This document shows positions 1 through 7,721 of a stretch of 22,987 nucleotides of DNA, piece by piece. Position numbers and translations under genes: made by a program. The DNA lies in NCBI GenBank assembly GCA_022827165.1, contig JAJDTN010000073.1, positions 1 through 22,987 of the forward strand, written 5' to 3'. This DNA is from Candidatus Latescibacterota bacterium. Its GTDB lineage: Bacteria > Latescibacterota > UBA2968 > UBA8231. Numbering within the stretch: position 1 is the first letter of the stretch; every line of letters begins with the position of its first letter. The notes under the pieces were generated by a model that saw only the letters and a program-made list of their open reading frames with translations, made no database searches and had not been told where the DNA came from.

Positions 1-477
1 GCCGTGGAGCGCGAGGTCGCCCGGCGCCTCAACGAGGCCGAGAAGGAACAACGCCAACTCTACGAGGAAGCCCGCCTGCGCGAGGTCCGCCAGTTCGAGG
101 TCACCCGCGGTCTGTCGCTGATCTCTCCGGGGTACGCCTTCCAGGGCACGGCGGAGGCGCTCCTCGGCACCGGCCTGGTGCGCTACAGGGCCTTCGTCAA
201 GGCGGCCCAGGAGTACGTGCGCACCCTGCGCGGCTACGTCCGCGACCTGGACGCCGCCGACCGCGACTCGCCCCACATCCTGTTCCTGCCCGACTACGTC
301 TCCCAGCGCCCCCTCGACCACCGCGACATCCCCCGCTTCGGCGGCGTGCGCGTCTCCCTGGCTTCGGCGGTGGCCGGCAGCTACCTGCCCATCTCCATCC
401 TGCTGGTCGAAACGGCCGCCGCCTTCCTGATCTGCCTGTGGGCCTTCCGCCGCGCTCCCGCGGTGGACCGGGAGTAG
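1..477 (+). CDS. ABC-2 type transporter permease, C-terminal part (partial)
   Basis: The reading frame is open at the left edge, so only the last 158 residues are present and the true start lies outside. The visible part begins with a charged, coiled-coil-like segment rich in Glu and Arg. An extracytoplasmic-type stretch follows (SLISPGYAFQG, then DSPHILFLPDYVSQRP), and the protein ends in one hydrophobic helix with a short basic tail. This layout matches the C-terminal half of ABC-2/DUF3526-like permeases, in which a large non-membrane region precedes the last helix. The convergent gene at 653-2212 has the same architecture, so the two are probably the two membrane subunits or paralogues of one exporter. 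No ATPase is visible in the window. The family call is moderately sure; the substrate is unknown. Confidence 0.65.
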   Translation, partial: AVEREVARRLNEAEKEQRQLYEEARLREVRQFEVTRGLSLISPGYAFQGTAEALLGTGLVRYRAFVKAAQEYVRTLRGYVRDLDAADRDSPHILFLPDYVSQRPLDHRDIPRFGGVRVSLASAVAGSYLPISILLVETAAAFLICLWAFRRAPAVDRE

Positions 478-518
478 GGTTCAGCCCGACCGGTAGCTTG
501 GCCACGGGAGGCCCCCAA

Positions 519-547
519 GACCATGCGCAAGGGCTCCTCGCATGGTC
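519..547. terminator. Hairpin between convergent permease genes (first)
   Basis: The arms GACCATGCG (519-527) and CGCATGGTC (539-547) are perfect reverse complements around an 11-nt loop. It lies between two genes that converge, so a bidirectional transcription stop is the simplest role. No T-tract follows on either strand, so this is not a canonical intrinsic terminator. Confidence 0.4.
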
Positions 548-590
548 GGACCGTCCCCCATCGTGCCCACAGGGCCCGGGGGGGCGGTCC
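548..590. terminator. Hairpin between convergent permease genes (second)
   Basis: GGACCGTCCCCC (548-559) can pair with GGGGGGCGGTCC (579-590): 12 bp including one G-U, with a 19-nt loop. It abuts the preceding hairpin directly. The pair would form a double stem in transcripts from either side. There is no T-tract. Confidence 0.4.
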
Positions 591-652
591 TCCCGGGGGG
601 CGATCTCCCACCGTCGCAGAATGCCCAGGCAGGTGGCCCTCGAGCATCGCCC

Positions 653-2212
653 TCAGCTCGGGTCGTAGCGGAGGAAGCGGAAGACGGCGAGCATCACCGC
701 CGCCGCCGTGGTCAACACCATCACCAGCAGGCCCGGGGTCATGTGCCGCAGGGTCGCCGAGAGGGGCTCGCGCCAGCCCGGGTCGAAGGCCGGCAGGTCG
801 GACAGGTCGAGGCGGCGGCCCTGGCGGGCGGCGATCGCCTCCTGCTGCTTGACCCAGGCCATGCGCTGCTTCATGAAGGGGCTGTCGGCGGCCAGCTCCT
901 CCGGCGTCAGGGCCTCCGGGTCGGGCAGCAGGGGCTCCTGCCCGGGCGGATCGTCGGTGAACCAGCGGCGGCTGGCGAAGGCGCCGCGCCCGCGCAGGAA
1001 GTCGATAAAGGTGGCGCGGTAGCGGTAGCCGGCCTCGCGCAGCCGGAACTTGTGGGCCAGGGTGGTGCGGGCCAGCTGCTTGGTGAGGACCTGGTAGTTG
1101 GTGAAGGGCGACAGGATCGACCAGTCGTCGACCAGGGCGGCCTCGCGCGCCAGGGGGGCGGAGTTGGCCTGCTGGAGCTGGTTGATCCGGCGCGAGTTCT
1201 CGAGCTGGTGCTCCAGGGCCTGGGCGCTGTAGCGCGCCAGCCAGTCGTAGCCGGTGGGATGGCCGTACCGTCTCCGGGGGCCGGTCCTGATGTCGCGCAG
1301 GTAGACCTCGGGCGGAGGCGGGTTCCTGCTCTTCCACTCCTCCATCTCGCGCCCGTACTCGTCCCACACCTCGCTGTTCTGATTGAGGAAGTCCTGGTAG
1401 GTGTGCTCCTGCACGCCGTAGCGGCTCAGGGAGGGCAGCACGTTCCCATAGCCCAGGTTCAGGATCAGCCAGCCGAAGAGGCATAGCATGAGGGAGGTGG
1501 CCGAGCCGCGCACGAAGGCGGAGACGGCCAAGCTCATGGCGAAGACCTGCACCAGGAAGAGGCAGCTGAGGGCGAGGAGCAGGGCCAGCCGCACCCACTC
1601 GGCGCCGGAGAAGGCGATGTCCGGGTTGAAGGAGAGGATGAGCAGCGAGAACAGGAAGGCCACGGCCATGGCCCCGCACAGGGAGATGGCTCCCCCAAGG
1701 AGCTTGCCCCCTACGACGGCGCCCCGGGAGACGGGGTTGGCCAGCATCAGCCGCAGGGTGCCCCGCTCGCGGTCGCCGCAGATGGCGTCGAAGCCGAGGA
1801 TGACGGCCATGAAGCTCAGGAGCAGCCGCACCACGGTGGCGAAGTCGATCTCGACGTAACGCTTCATGAGGTTGTTGTCGGCGCTGCCGAGGCGCACCAT
1901 GCCGGATCCGACCCAGTGCACCAGGATGCTCAGGCGCTGGCCGGCGCCCTTGTCGACGCCGCGGCTGAAGATCGACAGCGGCTCCGGCGGGGCGACGACA
2001 TGAGGCCGGACCTCGGAGTAGATCGTCGCCTCCTCGAGCTGCTCCTCGACCCGCCGCACCTCCTCCTCGTAGTCCTGCACCCGCTGCGAGAAGTCGAGGC
2101 TGCCCGCCAGGGCCGCCAGCCCGCAGAGCAGCACGGCGAAGACCAGGATCAGCGCCAGGCGGGCCGTGAGCAGGTTGGTGAGCAGCTCTTTGCGGGTCAG
2201 GGCCAGGAGCAT
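653..2212 (-). CDS. ABC-2 type transporter permease (DUF3526-like)
   Basis: This 519-residue membrane protein starts MLLALTRKELL. An N-terminal membrane segment (about 15-38) is followed by a coiled-coil-like external stretch (QRVQDYEEEVRRVEEQLEEA). A block of hydrophobic helices starts near residue 150 and contains the ABC-2 permease signature GDRERGTLRLMLANPVSRG. A long hydrophilic C-terminal region and a last helix end in FRFLRYDPS. This is the domain order of ABC-2/DUF3526 permeases, which are membrane partners of a separate ATPase. The open frame extends upstream, but that part is Arg/Pro-rich low-complexity translation typical of shadow reading, so the Met at 2212 is chosen. No Shine-Dalgarno precedes it; a candidate promoter at 2219-2247 would give a leaderless transcript. 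The substrate cannot be inferred. Confidence 0.85.
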   Translation of the reverse strand: MLLALTRKELLTNLLTARLALILVFAVLLCGLAALAGSLDFSQRVQDYEEEVRRVEEQLEEATIYSEVRPHVVAPPEPLSIFSRGVDKGAGQRLSILVHWVGSGMVRLGSADNNLMKRYVEIDFATVVRLLLSFMAVILGFDAICGDRERGTLRLMLANPVSRGAVVGGKLLGGAISLCGAMAVAFLFSLLILSFNPDIAFSGAEWVRLALLLALSCLFLVQVFAMSLAVSAFVRGSATSLMLCLFGWLILNLGYGNVLPSLSRYGVQEHTYQDFLNQNSEVWDEYGREMEEWKSRNPPPPEVYLRDIRTGPRRRYGHPTGYDWLARYSAQALEHQLENSRRINQLQQANSAPLAREAALVDDWSILSPFTNYQVLTKQLARTTLAHKFRLREAGYRYRATFIDFLRGRGAFASRRWFTDDPPGQEPLLPDPEALTPEELAADSPFMKQRMAWVKQQEAIAARQGRRLDLSDLPAFDPGWREPLSATLRHMTPGLLVMVLTTAAAVMLAVFRFLRYDPS

Positions 2213-2218
2213 GGCGTC

Positions 2219-2247
2219 AGGATGCCTAGCGGGATGGACAGTGTCAA
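2219..2247 (-). promoter_or_regulatory. Candidate sigma-70-like promoter, leaderless
   Basis: On the minus strand a perfect TTGACA (2247-2242) is followed by a 17-nt spacer and CATCCT (2224-2219), a weak -10 with 3 of 6 matches. Transcription would begin about at the A of the permease start codon (2212). That fits the lack of a ribosome-binding site there. The -35 is the only strong part. Confidence 0.35.
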
Positions 2248-2442
2248 CAGAGGGGCTGAGCGAGAGAGTCTCCGGCGTTGAGACCCACCTGGGCGAGCGA
2301 ATCGCCGAGGTCGAGGGACTGCTCCAGGGCCTCACTCCCGCCGCCGCATCCGCCCCGCAAGACCCGCCGAGCAGCCCTCTTGCAGGTCCCGCCCCTTCAT
2401 CCCCGGGCGCGGTCGTCACTCCCCTCAGCGGCCCACCAGCCC

Positions 2443-3366
2443 TCACCCCGCCTCGCGGAAGCGCTCGTAGCGCCGCGCCAAGCGATCCGGGTCGGGCCGC
2501 AAGTCGGCTGGCCGCGGAAGCTGGATCCGCTGTCCGTGCAGACCCTGGAGCCCGTGGCGCAGCATGGGGCCGTCGGACTCGCCGCGGATGTCGGCCCGCA
2601 CCTCGACCCGGTAGTCGGCCCGGATGCCGACGAAGTGCCGGTCGAAGGCGGCGTGGTGCAGCTTGCAGAGGGCGAGGCCGTTGATCACCACCGGCTCGCC
2701 CCCGGCCTGCCGATCGGGGATGATGTGAGCGGCGTCGAGCAGCTCCTCGTGGCGCAGCCGGCAGAGGCTGCACTGGCCGCGGTAGGCGCGCAGCACCCGC
2801 TCCCGGAAGCCCTGCTGGTGCAGCCGCTGCTGGAACTCCCGCGTCACCCAGACCCGCCGGCCCTCGTCGAGGGCGGTGTTCCCGCTCAGGCCCTCGCCGA
2901 TCCGATCCGGCCAGCCGACACCGAGCGACTCGGCGGCATCCACGGCCACGTGGAATGTCAACTCCGCCGGGTTGGCGTGGACGATGAAGACCGGCCAGGC
3001 GGCCACGTACCTCCCCTGCACGATTCCGTGGAAGTAGACCAGGGGCACCCTCTCCACCATGGCCTGCCGCAACCCCTCGTTGTCCGGGTGGGCCGGGTCG
3101 GTGCCGCGGTATTTGTAACGAAGCAGCCCTCCGGAGAAGGAGTCGTCGTACGGCCCCAACGGCGCCGTGGTGATGGACAGGGGCAGCCTCAGGTCCCGGG
3201 GCTTGAAGATGCCCTGGGGCCCCAGCATGTGGATCCGCCGCCCCTCGCGTTCGAAACCCCGGGCGAGCAGCTGGCGCGGCAGCACATCGCCGTGGACCTC
3301 CACCTGCTCCGCGAGCCAGTCGAAGGCCTGATGGCGGATGCGCGTATCCAGGGGATCGGTCGCCAT
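2443..3366 (-). CDS. HNH endonuclease, predicted restriction type (COG3440-like)
   Basis: This protein has 307 residues. The C-terminal half carries an HNH nuclease core: a zinc-type knuckle with Cys199/Cys202 and Cys234/His237, the first catalytic His in DAAHIIP (His214), and NGLALCKLHHAAFDRH (229-244) for the Asn and last His. The N-terminal domain includes RYKYRGTDPAHPDNEGLR (83-100) and PLVYFHGIVQGRYVAAWPVFIV. This segment recurs in predicted restriction HNH proteins and may bind modified DNA, but no assay-based function is claimed. Met at 3366 is the first good start; upstream translation overlaps the preceding enolase gene in another frame. The gap to that gene's stop is only 29 nt, so co-transcription is likely. 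No methyltransferase or other restriction partner is visible nearby. Confidence 0.8.
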   Translation of the reverse strand: MATDPLDTRIRHQAFDWLAEQVEVHGDVLPRQLLARGFEREGRRIHMLGPQGIFKPRDLRLPLSITTAPLGPYDDSFSGGLLRYKYRGTDPAHPDNEGLRQAMVERVPLVYFHGIVQGRYVAAWPVFIVHANPAELTFHVAVDAAESLGVGWPDRIGEGLSGNTALDEGRRVWVTREFQQRLHQQGFRERVLRAYRGQCSLCRLRHEELLDAAHIIPDRQAGGEPVVINGLALCKLHHAAFDRHFVGIRADYRVEVRADIRGESDGPMLRHGLQGLHGQRIQLPRPADLRPDPDRLARRYERFREAG

Positions 3367-3395
3367 GGCAGAGGAGTGGTCCCAGGCGAGCTCCG

Positions 3396-4505
3396 TCAGT
3401 CCACCCGGTTCGCCTCGATGTAGTCCCAGTCGTAGGCGATGCCCAGCCCCGGCTCCTGCGATACCTGGACGAACCCTTCGTCGTCCATGGGGTCGGCCAG
3501 GGCCGTCAGGTGGGGCGGGACCCACTCATAGTCGATCTCGGCGCGCAGCAGGCCGCGCTCGTAGTAGCGGCAGGTCGCCTGGGGCGCCGCCGCGGCCAGG
3601 TGGAGGTGGGGGGCGCCGACGTAGTGCAGCTCGCACTGGGCGCCGTAGAGCTGACAGACGTTGATCAGCTTCCAGCACCCGGTGATACCGCCGTAGTTGA
3701 CGTCGATGCGCACCATGTCGCAGGCGCGCTGCAACAGCCACTCCGCCCGGGCGAAGGGGCCGCCGCCGACATGCTCGGGCGAGCAGATGGCGATCCGCGT
3801 CTGCTCCGTCAGCTTCCGGTACGCCTCCACCCGGGTCTCCACCATGGGGTGCTCGAACCAGTAGAAGTCGAGGTCCTCCAGCTGCCGCGCTACCCACAGG
3901 GACTCCTCGAGGGTGTAGACCCCGAAGGGATCGAGCATCAGGGTGATGTCGTCGCCCACGGCCTCGCGCACGGCGCGGCAGATCTCCACGTCCTCCTTGG
4001 GAAAGCCGGGCTGCTGGCGCACCGACTCCCGGGTGTGGGGGTTCCGGAAGATGTTGGCGTGGATCTTGAAGGCGCGGTAGCCGCGCTCCACGCAGCTGCG
4101 CGCGAGGTCCGTGTAGACCTCGGGTCCGCCGAGGTCGGGAGCGGTGCTGGCGTAGGCCTCTACCTTCTCGCGGGTGCCGCCGAGGATCTGGTAGACGGGC
4201 ATGCCGGCGATCTGTCCCTTCAGGTCCCACAGGGCACAGTCGATCTGCCCCATGTCAAGCTCCCCGAGGCCGCGGCCGGTGGTGCACCGCTGGTCCATCC
4301 GGTGCCAGATCTTCTCGCTGTTCAGGGGGTCTTCCCCGACGAGCAGACCTTTGAAGAACCCCTCCACCCGGCCCTTGTCGTCGCCGCCGGGGCCGTGACC
4401 TCGGACTCCTTCGTCGGTGGAGATCCGGATGATCGAGCTGGTGGTCTCTCCCCGGCCCTGCCTTTTCGTGCGGAACCGAATCACTTCCACGTCGGTGATC
4501 TTCAC
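3396..4505 (-). CDS. Enolase-superfamily (mandelate racemase/muconate lactonizing) protein, copy 1
   Basis: This 369-residue protein has a capping N-terminal domain and a TIM barrel. The expected metal ligands are visible: Asp192 (LMLDPFG), Glu218 (FEHPM) and Glu244 (CSPEHVGG). Acid/base candidates are Lys147 in FKIHA, Asp268 in RIDVNYGG and His294 in CELHYVGAPH. The Lys-x-His (rather than Lys-x-Lys) on the second strand, with a His at the end of the barrel, suggests a sugar-acid dehydratase or cycloisomerase rather than a racemase; the substrate is not predictable. The start is GTG at 4505, with AGGAGG five bases upstream. Compared with its neighbour it lacks about 15 residues after FRTKRQGRG, in the capping domain that shapes the substrate pocket. 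It lies in a run with a sulfatase, which suggests breakdown of a sulfated or acidic sugar. Confidence 0.9.
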   Translation of the reverse strand: MKITDVEVIRFRTKRQGRGETTSSIIRISTDEGVRGHGPGGDDKGRVEGFFKGLLVGEDPLNSEKIWHRMDQRCTTGRGLGELDMGQIDCALWDLKGQIAGMPVYQILGGTREKVEAYASTAPDLGGPEVYTDLARSCVERGYRAFKIHANIFRNPHTRESVRQQPGFPKEDVEICRAVREAVGDDITLMLDPFGVYTLEESLWVARQLEDLDFYWFEHPMVETRVEAYRKLTEQTRIAICSPEHVGGGPFARAEWLLQRACDMVRIDVNYGGITGCWKLINVCQLYGAQCELHYVGAPHLHLAAAAPQATCRYYERGLLRAEIDYEWVPPHLTALADPMDDEGFVQVSQEPGLGIAYDWDYIEANRVD

Positions 4506-4568
4506 GGGATCCTCCTGGAATGGCTGCGGACGGCAGGCTCGTGCCGGACTCCCCGCCCGGCAGGCTCC

Positions 4569-5723
4569 TCAGTCCACCCGGTTGGCGTCGATGTAGTCCC
4601 AGTCCCAGGCGATGCCCAGGCCCGGCTCCTGCGATACGTGGACGAACCCTTCGTCGTCCATGGGGTCGGCGAGGGCCGTCAGGTGGGGGGGCAGCTCCTC
4701 GTAGTCGAGCTCGGCGCGCAGCAGGCCGCGCTCGTAGTAGCGGCAGGTCGCCTGGGGCGCCGCCGAGGCCAGGTGCAGGTGCGGGGCGCCGACGTAGTGC
4801 AGCTCGCACTGGGCGCCGTAGAGCTGGCAGAGGTTGATCAGCTTCCAGCACCCGGTGATGCCGCCGTAGTTGACGTCGATGCGCACCATGTCGCAGGCGC
4901 GCTGCAGCAGCCACTCCGCCCGGGCGAAGGGGCCGCCGCCGACGTGCTCGGGCGAGCAGATGGCGATCTCCGTCTGCTCCGTCAGCTTGCGGTAGGCCTC
5001 CACCCGGGTCTCCACCATGGGGTGCTCGAGCCAGTAGAAGTCGAGGTCCTCCAGCTCCCGCGCCACCCACAGGGACTCCTCGAGGGTGTAGACCCCGAAG
5101 GGATCGAGCATCAGGGTGATGTCGTCCCCCACGGCCTCGCGCACGGCGCGGCAGATCTCCACGTCCTCCTTGGGAAAGCCGGGCAGCTGGGGCGCTGCTT
5201 TCCGGGTGTGGGGGTTCCAGAAGATGTTGGCGTGGATCTTGAAGGCGTTGTAGCCGCGCTCCATGCAGCTGCGCGCGAGGGCCGCGTAGTCCTCGGGCCC
5301 GCCGAGGTTGGGAGCGGTGCTGGCATACGCCTCGACCTTCTCGCGTGTCCCCCCGAGGAGCTGGTAGACGGGCACGCCGGCGATCTGTCCCTTCAGGTCC
5401 CACAGGGCGCAGTCGATCTGGCCCATCTCATTCTCGCCGAGGCCGTGGCTGCGGGTGCACTGCTGGTCCATCCAGTGCCAGATCTTCTCGCTGTTCAGGG
5501 GGTTCTCCCCGACGAGCAGACCCTTGAAGAACCCCTCCACCTTGTTCTTGTCGCCGCCCGGGATGTGGCCCCTGACTCCCTCGTCGGTGGAGATCCGGGT
5601 GATCGAGCTGATGGTCTCGACCCCGCCGTCTCCCTTCCAGACGCCGTAGCCCCAGCGGGACCCGGCGCCCCGGCCCCTCTTTCTCGTGCGGAAACGAATC
5701 ACTTCGACATCGGTGATCTTCAC
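4569..5723 (-). CDS. Enolase-superfamily (mandelate racemase/muconate lactonizing) protein, copy 2
   Basis: This 384-residue tandem paralogue of the gene downstream retains the full active site at positions shifted by +15: Lys162/His164 (FKIHA), Asp207, Glu233 (LEHPM), Glu259 (CSPEHVGG), Asp283 and His309. Its extra segment near residues 20-36 contains RWGYGVWKGDGG, a 20s-type loop of the capping domain that in this superfamily closes over and selects the substrate. The two copies may therefore act on related but different acid sugars. The start is GTG at 5723, with AGGAGG six bases upstream in the same context as copy 1. The 45 nt between the 17-nt repeat and the next gene carry no obvious promoter, so both copies are probably one transcript, possibly with the upstream sulfatase (gap 136 nt). 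Confidence 0.9.
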   Translation of the reverse strand: MKITDVEVIRFRTRKRGRGAGSRWGYGVWKGDGGVETISSITRISTDEGVRGHIPGGDKNKVEGFFKGLLVGENPLNSEKIWHWMDQQCTRSHGLGENEMGQIDCALWDLKGQIAGVPVYQLLGGTREKVEAYASTAPNLGGPEDYAALARSCMERGYNAFKIHANIFWNPHTRKAAPQLPGFPKEDVEICRAVREAVGDDITLMLDPFGVYTLEESLWVARELEDLDFYWLEHPMVETRVEAYRKLTEQTEIAICSPEHVGGGPFARAEWLLQRACDMVRIDVNYGGITGCWKLINLCQLYGAQCELHYVGAPHLHLASAAPQATCRYYERGLLRAELDYEELPPHLTALADPMDDEGFVHVSQEPGLGIAWDWDYIDANRVD

Positions 5724-5859
5724 GGAGGTCCTCCTGGAATGGCTGCAAGGTGCAGGCGGGTGTCGATTCCGCCGGTGAAGGCGGCGGCGGAAGGATAGCA
5801 GCAGGGCGGCCTCCCTGCGAACCGGGCGGGCCGGGGCGCCGGGCCGTCTGCCGGACCTG

Positions 5860-7200
5860 TCAGGAGCCTCGCTGCCGCGCCCCGAGGAACTCCCGCGCCG
5901 GGAAGGTGGGCGCCGTCCGCGGCGACAGGGCCGCCGGATCGGCGACGACGGCGGAAGCCGGGGGCTCGAGGAAGGGCCGGTGGAGGAGTGGATCGCCGGT
6001 CTCCCGCTGCCAGCGCTCCAGGCGTCCGCGCATCTCTTCCAGCGCCTCCCCGTGGGCGGCGTCGGCGGCGACGTTGCGCTGCTCCAGGGGATCGGCGGCC
6101 AGGTCGTAGAGCCTCTCGACCTCCTCCTCGCGCTGGCCCCAGCCGCGGGCCAGGAGGAGGTCCTTGCTGGGGCTGTCGTCGCAGTTGGGCAGGACCGGAC
6201 GGGCCCGCGGGTGGAGGCGGCGGATGTACTTCCAGCGGCGGGTGCGCACGGCGCGCTGGGGCTCGTGGCAGACGTGGTAGTTGATCTCGGCGAAGACCTC
6301 CTCCCGGACCTCGCCCCGGCCCTCGACCAGCGGCAGCAGGGAGACGCCCTGGAGCCACTCCGGGCGCTCCAGTCCGGCCACCTCGCAGATCGTCGGGAAG
6401 AGGTCGATCTGGCTCGCCAGGCCGTCGATCGCCCGGCCCCCCTTCAGAGCGCCCGGCCCCCGCAGGATCAGCATCACGCCGATGCCGTGGTCGGTGAGGT
6501 GGCACTTCATCAGCGGGAAGGCGAGGCCGTGGTCGGTGGTGCAGATCACCAGCGTCTCGCGGCCCAGGCCGCTGGCCTCCAGGGCCGCCAGGACCCGCCC
6601 CATCTGCCGGTCGAGGGTGCGCGCCGCGTCGACGTACGAGGCCATGTCCCGGCGGATCTCCGGCTCGTCGGGCAGCGGCCCCGGCGGCTGCACGTACCGC
6701 GGGTCCGCGGGCTCCTCCCCCTCGGGGGGCGGGTCGAAGCCGCGCCCCCGGCGATGGGTGGCGGTGAAGCCCACGTCGAGGAAGAAGGGGCGGTCGTGGC
6801 GCTCCCCCAGGAAGGCGGCGGCCCGTTCCTCCACCGGGCGGCCGTCGTCGAGGATGCGCTCGTACCCGCCTTCCGCGGGGTCGGCTACGACGTGCTGCAG
6901 GCCGGCGCGCACCGTGCGGTACCCCGCCGCGGCGAGGACCCGCGGCAGCAGGCGCTCGGGCCGGGGCAGGCTCCAGCCGCGGTTGACGAGCCCGCCCATG
7001 CCGCAGCTGTGGGCCCACTGGCCGGTGAGCAGACTCGCCCGGCTCGGCGAGCACGTGGGGTTGGCGCAGAAGGCCTGGCGGAAGAGGACGCCCTCCCCGG
7101 CCAGCCGCCGGATGTGCGGCGTGGGCACGGCGTACCCGCAGGGAGCGACGTAACGTCCGGTGTCGTGGGAGTGCAGGTAGAGGATGTGCGGTCCATTCAT
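5860..7200 (-). CDS. Type I sulfatase, heparan N-sulfatase-like
   Basis: This 446-residue alkaline-phosphatase-superfamily sulfatase starts MNGPHILYLHSHDTGRYV, which supplies early metal-binding residues (His12, Asp13). The modification site is Cys50 in CSPSRASLLTG; this Cys must be converted to formylglycine for activity. Other family features are TTDHGLAFPLMKCHLTDHGIG and a C-terminal subdomain around RTRRWKYIRRLHP. No signal peptide is visible, so it is predicted cytoplasmic, unlike most secreted sulfatases. Met at 7200 was preferred over a possible start 16 codons upstream because the family starts at this point. It is divergent from the Rieske gene (35 nt) and heads the run with the two enolase-superfamily genes. 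The exact substrate (O- or N-sulfate) cannot be told from sequence. Confidence 0.88.
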   Translation of the reverse strand: MNGPHILYLHSHDTGRYVAPCGYAVPTPHIRRLAGEGVLFRQAFCANPTCSPSRASLLTGQWAHSCGMGGLVNRGWSLPRPERLLPRVLAAAGYRTVRAGLQHVVADPAEGGYERILDDGRPVEERAAAFLGERHDRPFFLDVGFTATHRRGRGFDPPPEGEEPADPRYVQPPGPLPDEPEIRRDMASYVDAARTLDRQMGRVLAALEASGLGRETLVICTTDHGLAFPLMKCHLTDHGIGVMLILRGPGALKGGRAIDGLASQIDLFPTICEVAGLERPEWLQGVSLLPLVEGRGEVREEVFAEINYHVCHEPQRAVRTRRWKYIRRLHPRARPVLPNCDDSPSKDLLLARGWGQREEEVERLYDLAADPLEQRNVAADAAHGEALEEMRGRLERWQRETGDPLLHRPFLEPPASAVVADPAALSPRTAPTFPAREFLGARQRGS

Positions 7201-7235
7201 GAAATGCGCATCCTTACAGGCGGGAGGGACAAGGC

Positions 7236-7721
7236 ATGACGGACACACGGGACCATGGCGGCCGATCGCGCCGCTCCTGGCTGGCGTCGGTGCTCATGGC
7301 CGCCGGCCTGCTGGCCTCCTACGGCACCCTCGCGGGCCAGTTCCTGGGCTTCCTGCTGCCCTCGGGACGAGCCTCCCGCCGGCGCCGGATCTTCGTCGGG
7401 CCGGTGGGGGCCTTCCCCGCCGACACGGTGCGCACCATCCTCGACCTCGAGGGCAACGAGGTGCTGGTGCGGCGCACCCCGGAGGGCCTCCAGGCCTTCA
7501 GCTCCACCTGCCCCCACCTGGGGTGCAAGGTGCACTGGGAGGCGCAGGAGAGTCGCTTCTTCTGTCCCTGTCACAACGGCGTCTTCGACGCCGACGGGGT
7601 CGCCGTCTCCGGGCCCCCCGCCGACGCCGGCCAGCGCCTGCACCCGGCGCCGCTGATCATAGACGAGGAGAGCCAGGTGGTCTACCTGGAGGTCCGGGCC
7701 CCGCGGAGACGGCGCGGGTGA
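7236..7721 (+). CDS. Rieske [2Fe-2S] protein of a cytochrome b complex
   Basis: This 161-residue protein has an N-terminal twin-arginine-type start (SRRSW) and one hydrophobic helix (about 15-41) that would both target and anchor it. The globular domain carries the Rieske cluster ligands: Cys92-Pro-His94-Leu-Gly-Cys97 and Cys110-Pro-Cys112-His113. The second Cys of each box (97 and 112) would form the disulfide. This is the electron-accepting subunit that takes the first electron from quinol. GGGAGG lies about 10 nt before the ATG. Its stop overlaps the start of the cytochrome b gene by 4 nt (GTGA), so the two are translationally coupled. It corresponds to QcrA/PetC in role. Confidence 0.93.
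   Translation: MTDTRDHGGRSRRSWLASVLMAAGLLASYGTLAGQFLGFLLPSGRASRRRRIFVGPVGAFPADTVRTILDLEGNEVLVRRTPEGLQAFSSTCPHLGCKVHWEAQESRFFCPCHNGVFDADGVAVSGPPADAGQRLHPAPLIIDEESQVVYLEVRAPRRRRG

Larger units (their letters stand above)
3396..5746 (-). repeat. Tandem gene duplication of the enolase-superfamily gene
   Basis: Copy 1 is 3396-4527 and copy 2 is 4569-5746. The two coding regions are nearly the same base for base over long stretches. The identity continues through the start codon into the ribosome-binding region: a 17-nt stretch CCTCCTGGAATGGCTGC occurs at 4511-4527 and again at 5730-5746. The duplication therefore included the translation signals. The copies differ mainly by an insertion of about 15 codons near the N-terminus of copy 2. 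Confidence 0.9.

Noticed and set aside
2278..2442. ETHLGERIAEVEGLLQGL-like reading upstream of the permease
   Set aside because: The short coiled-coil-like reading has no start signal and is followed by Pro/Ala-rich translation; it is best explained by chance.
3510..5798. Open plus-strand frame of 762 codons with internal repeats
   Set aside because: Its repeats are just the antisense image of the duplicated enolase-superfamily genes.
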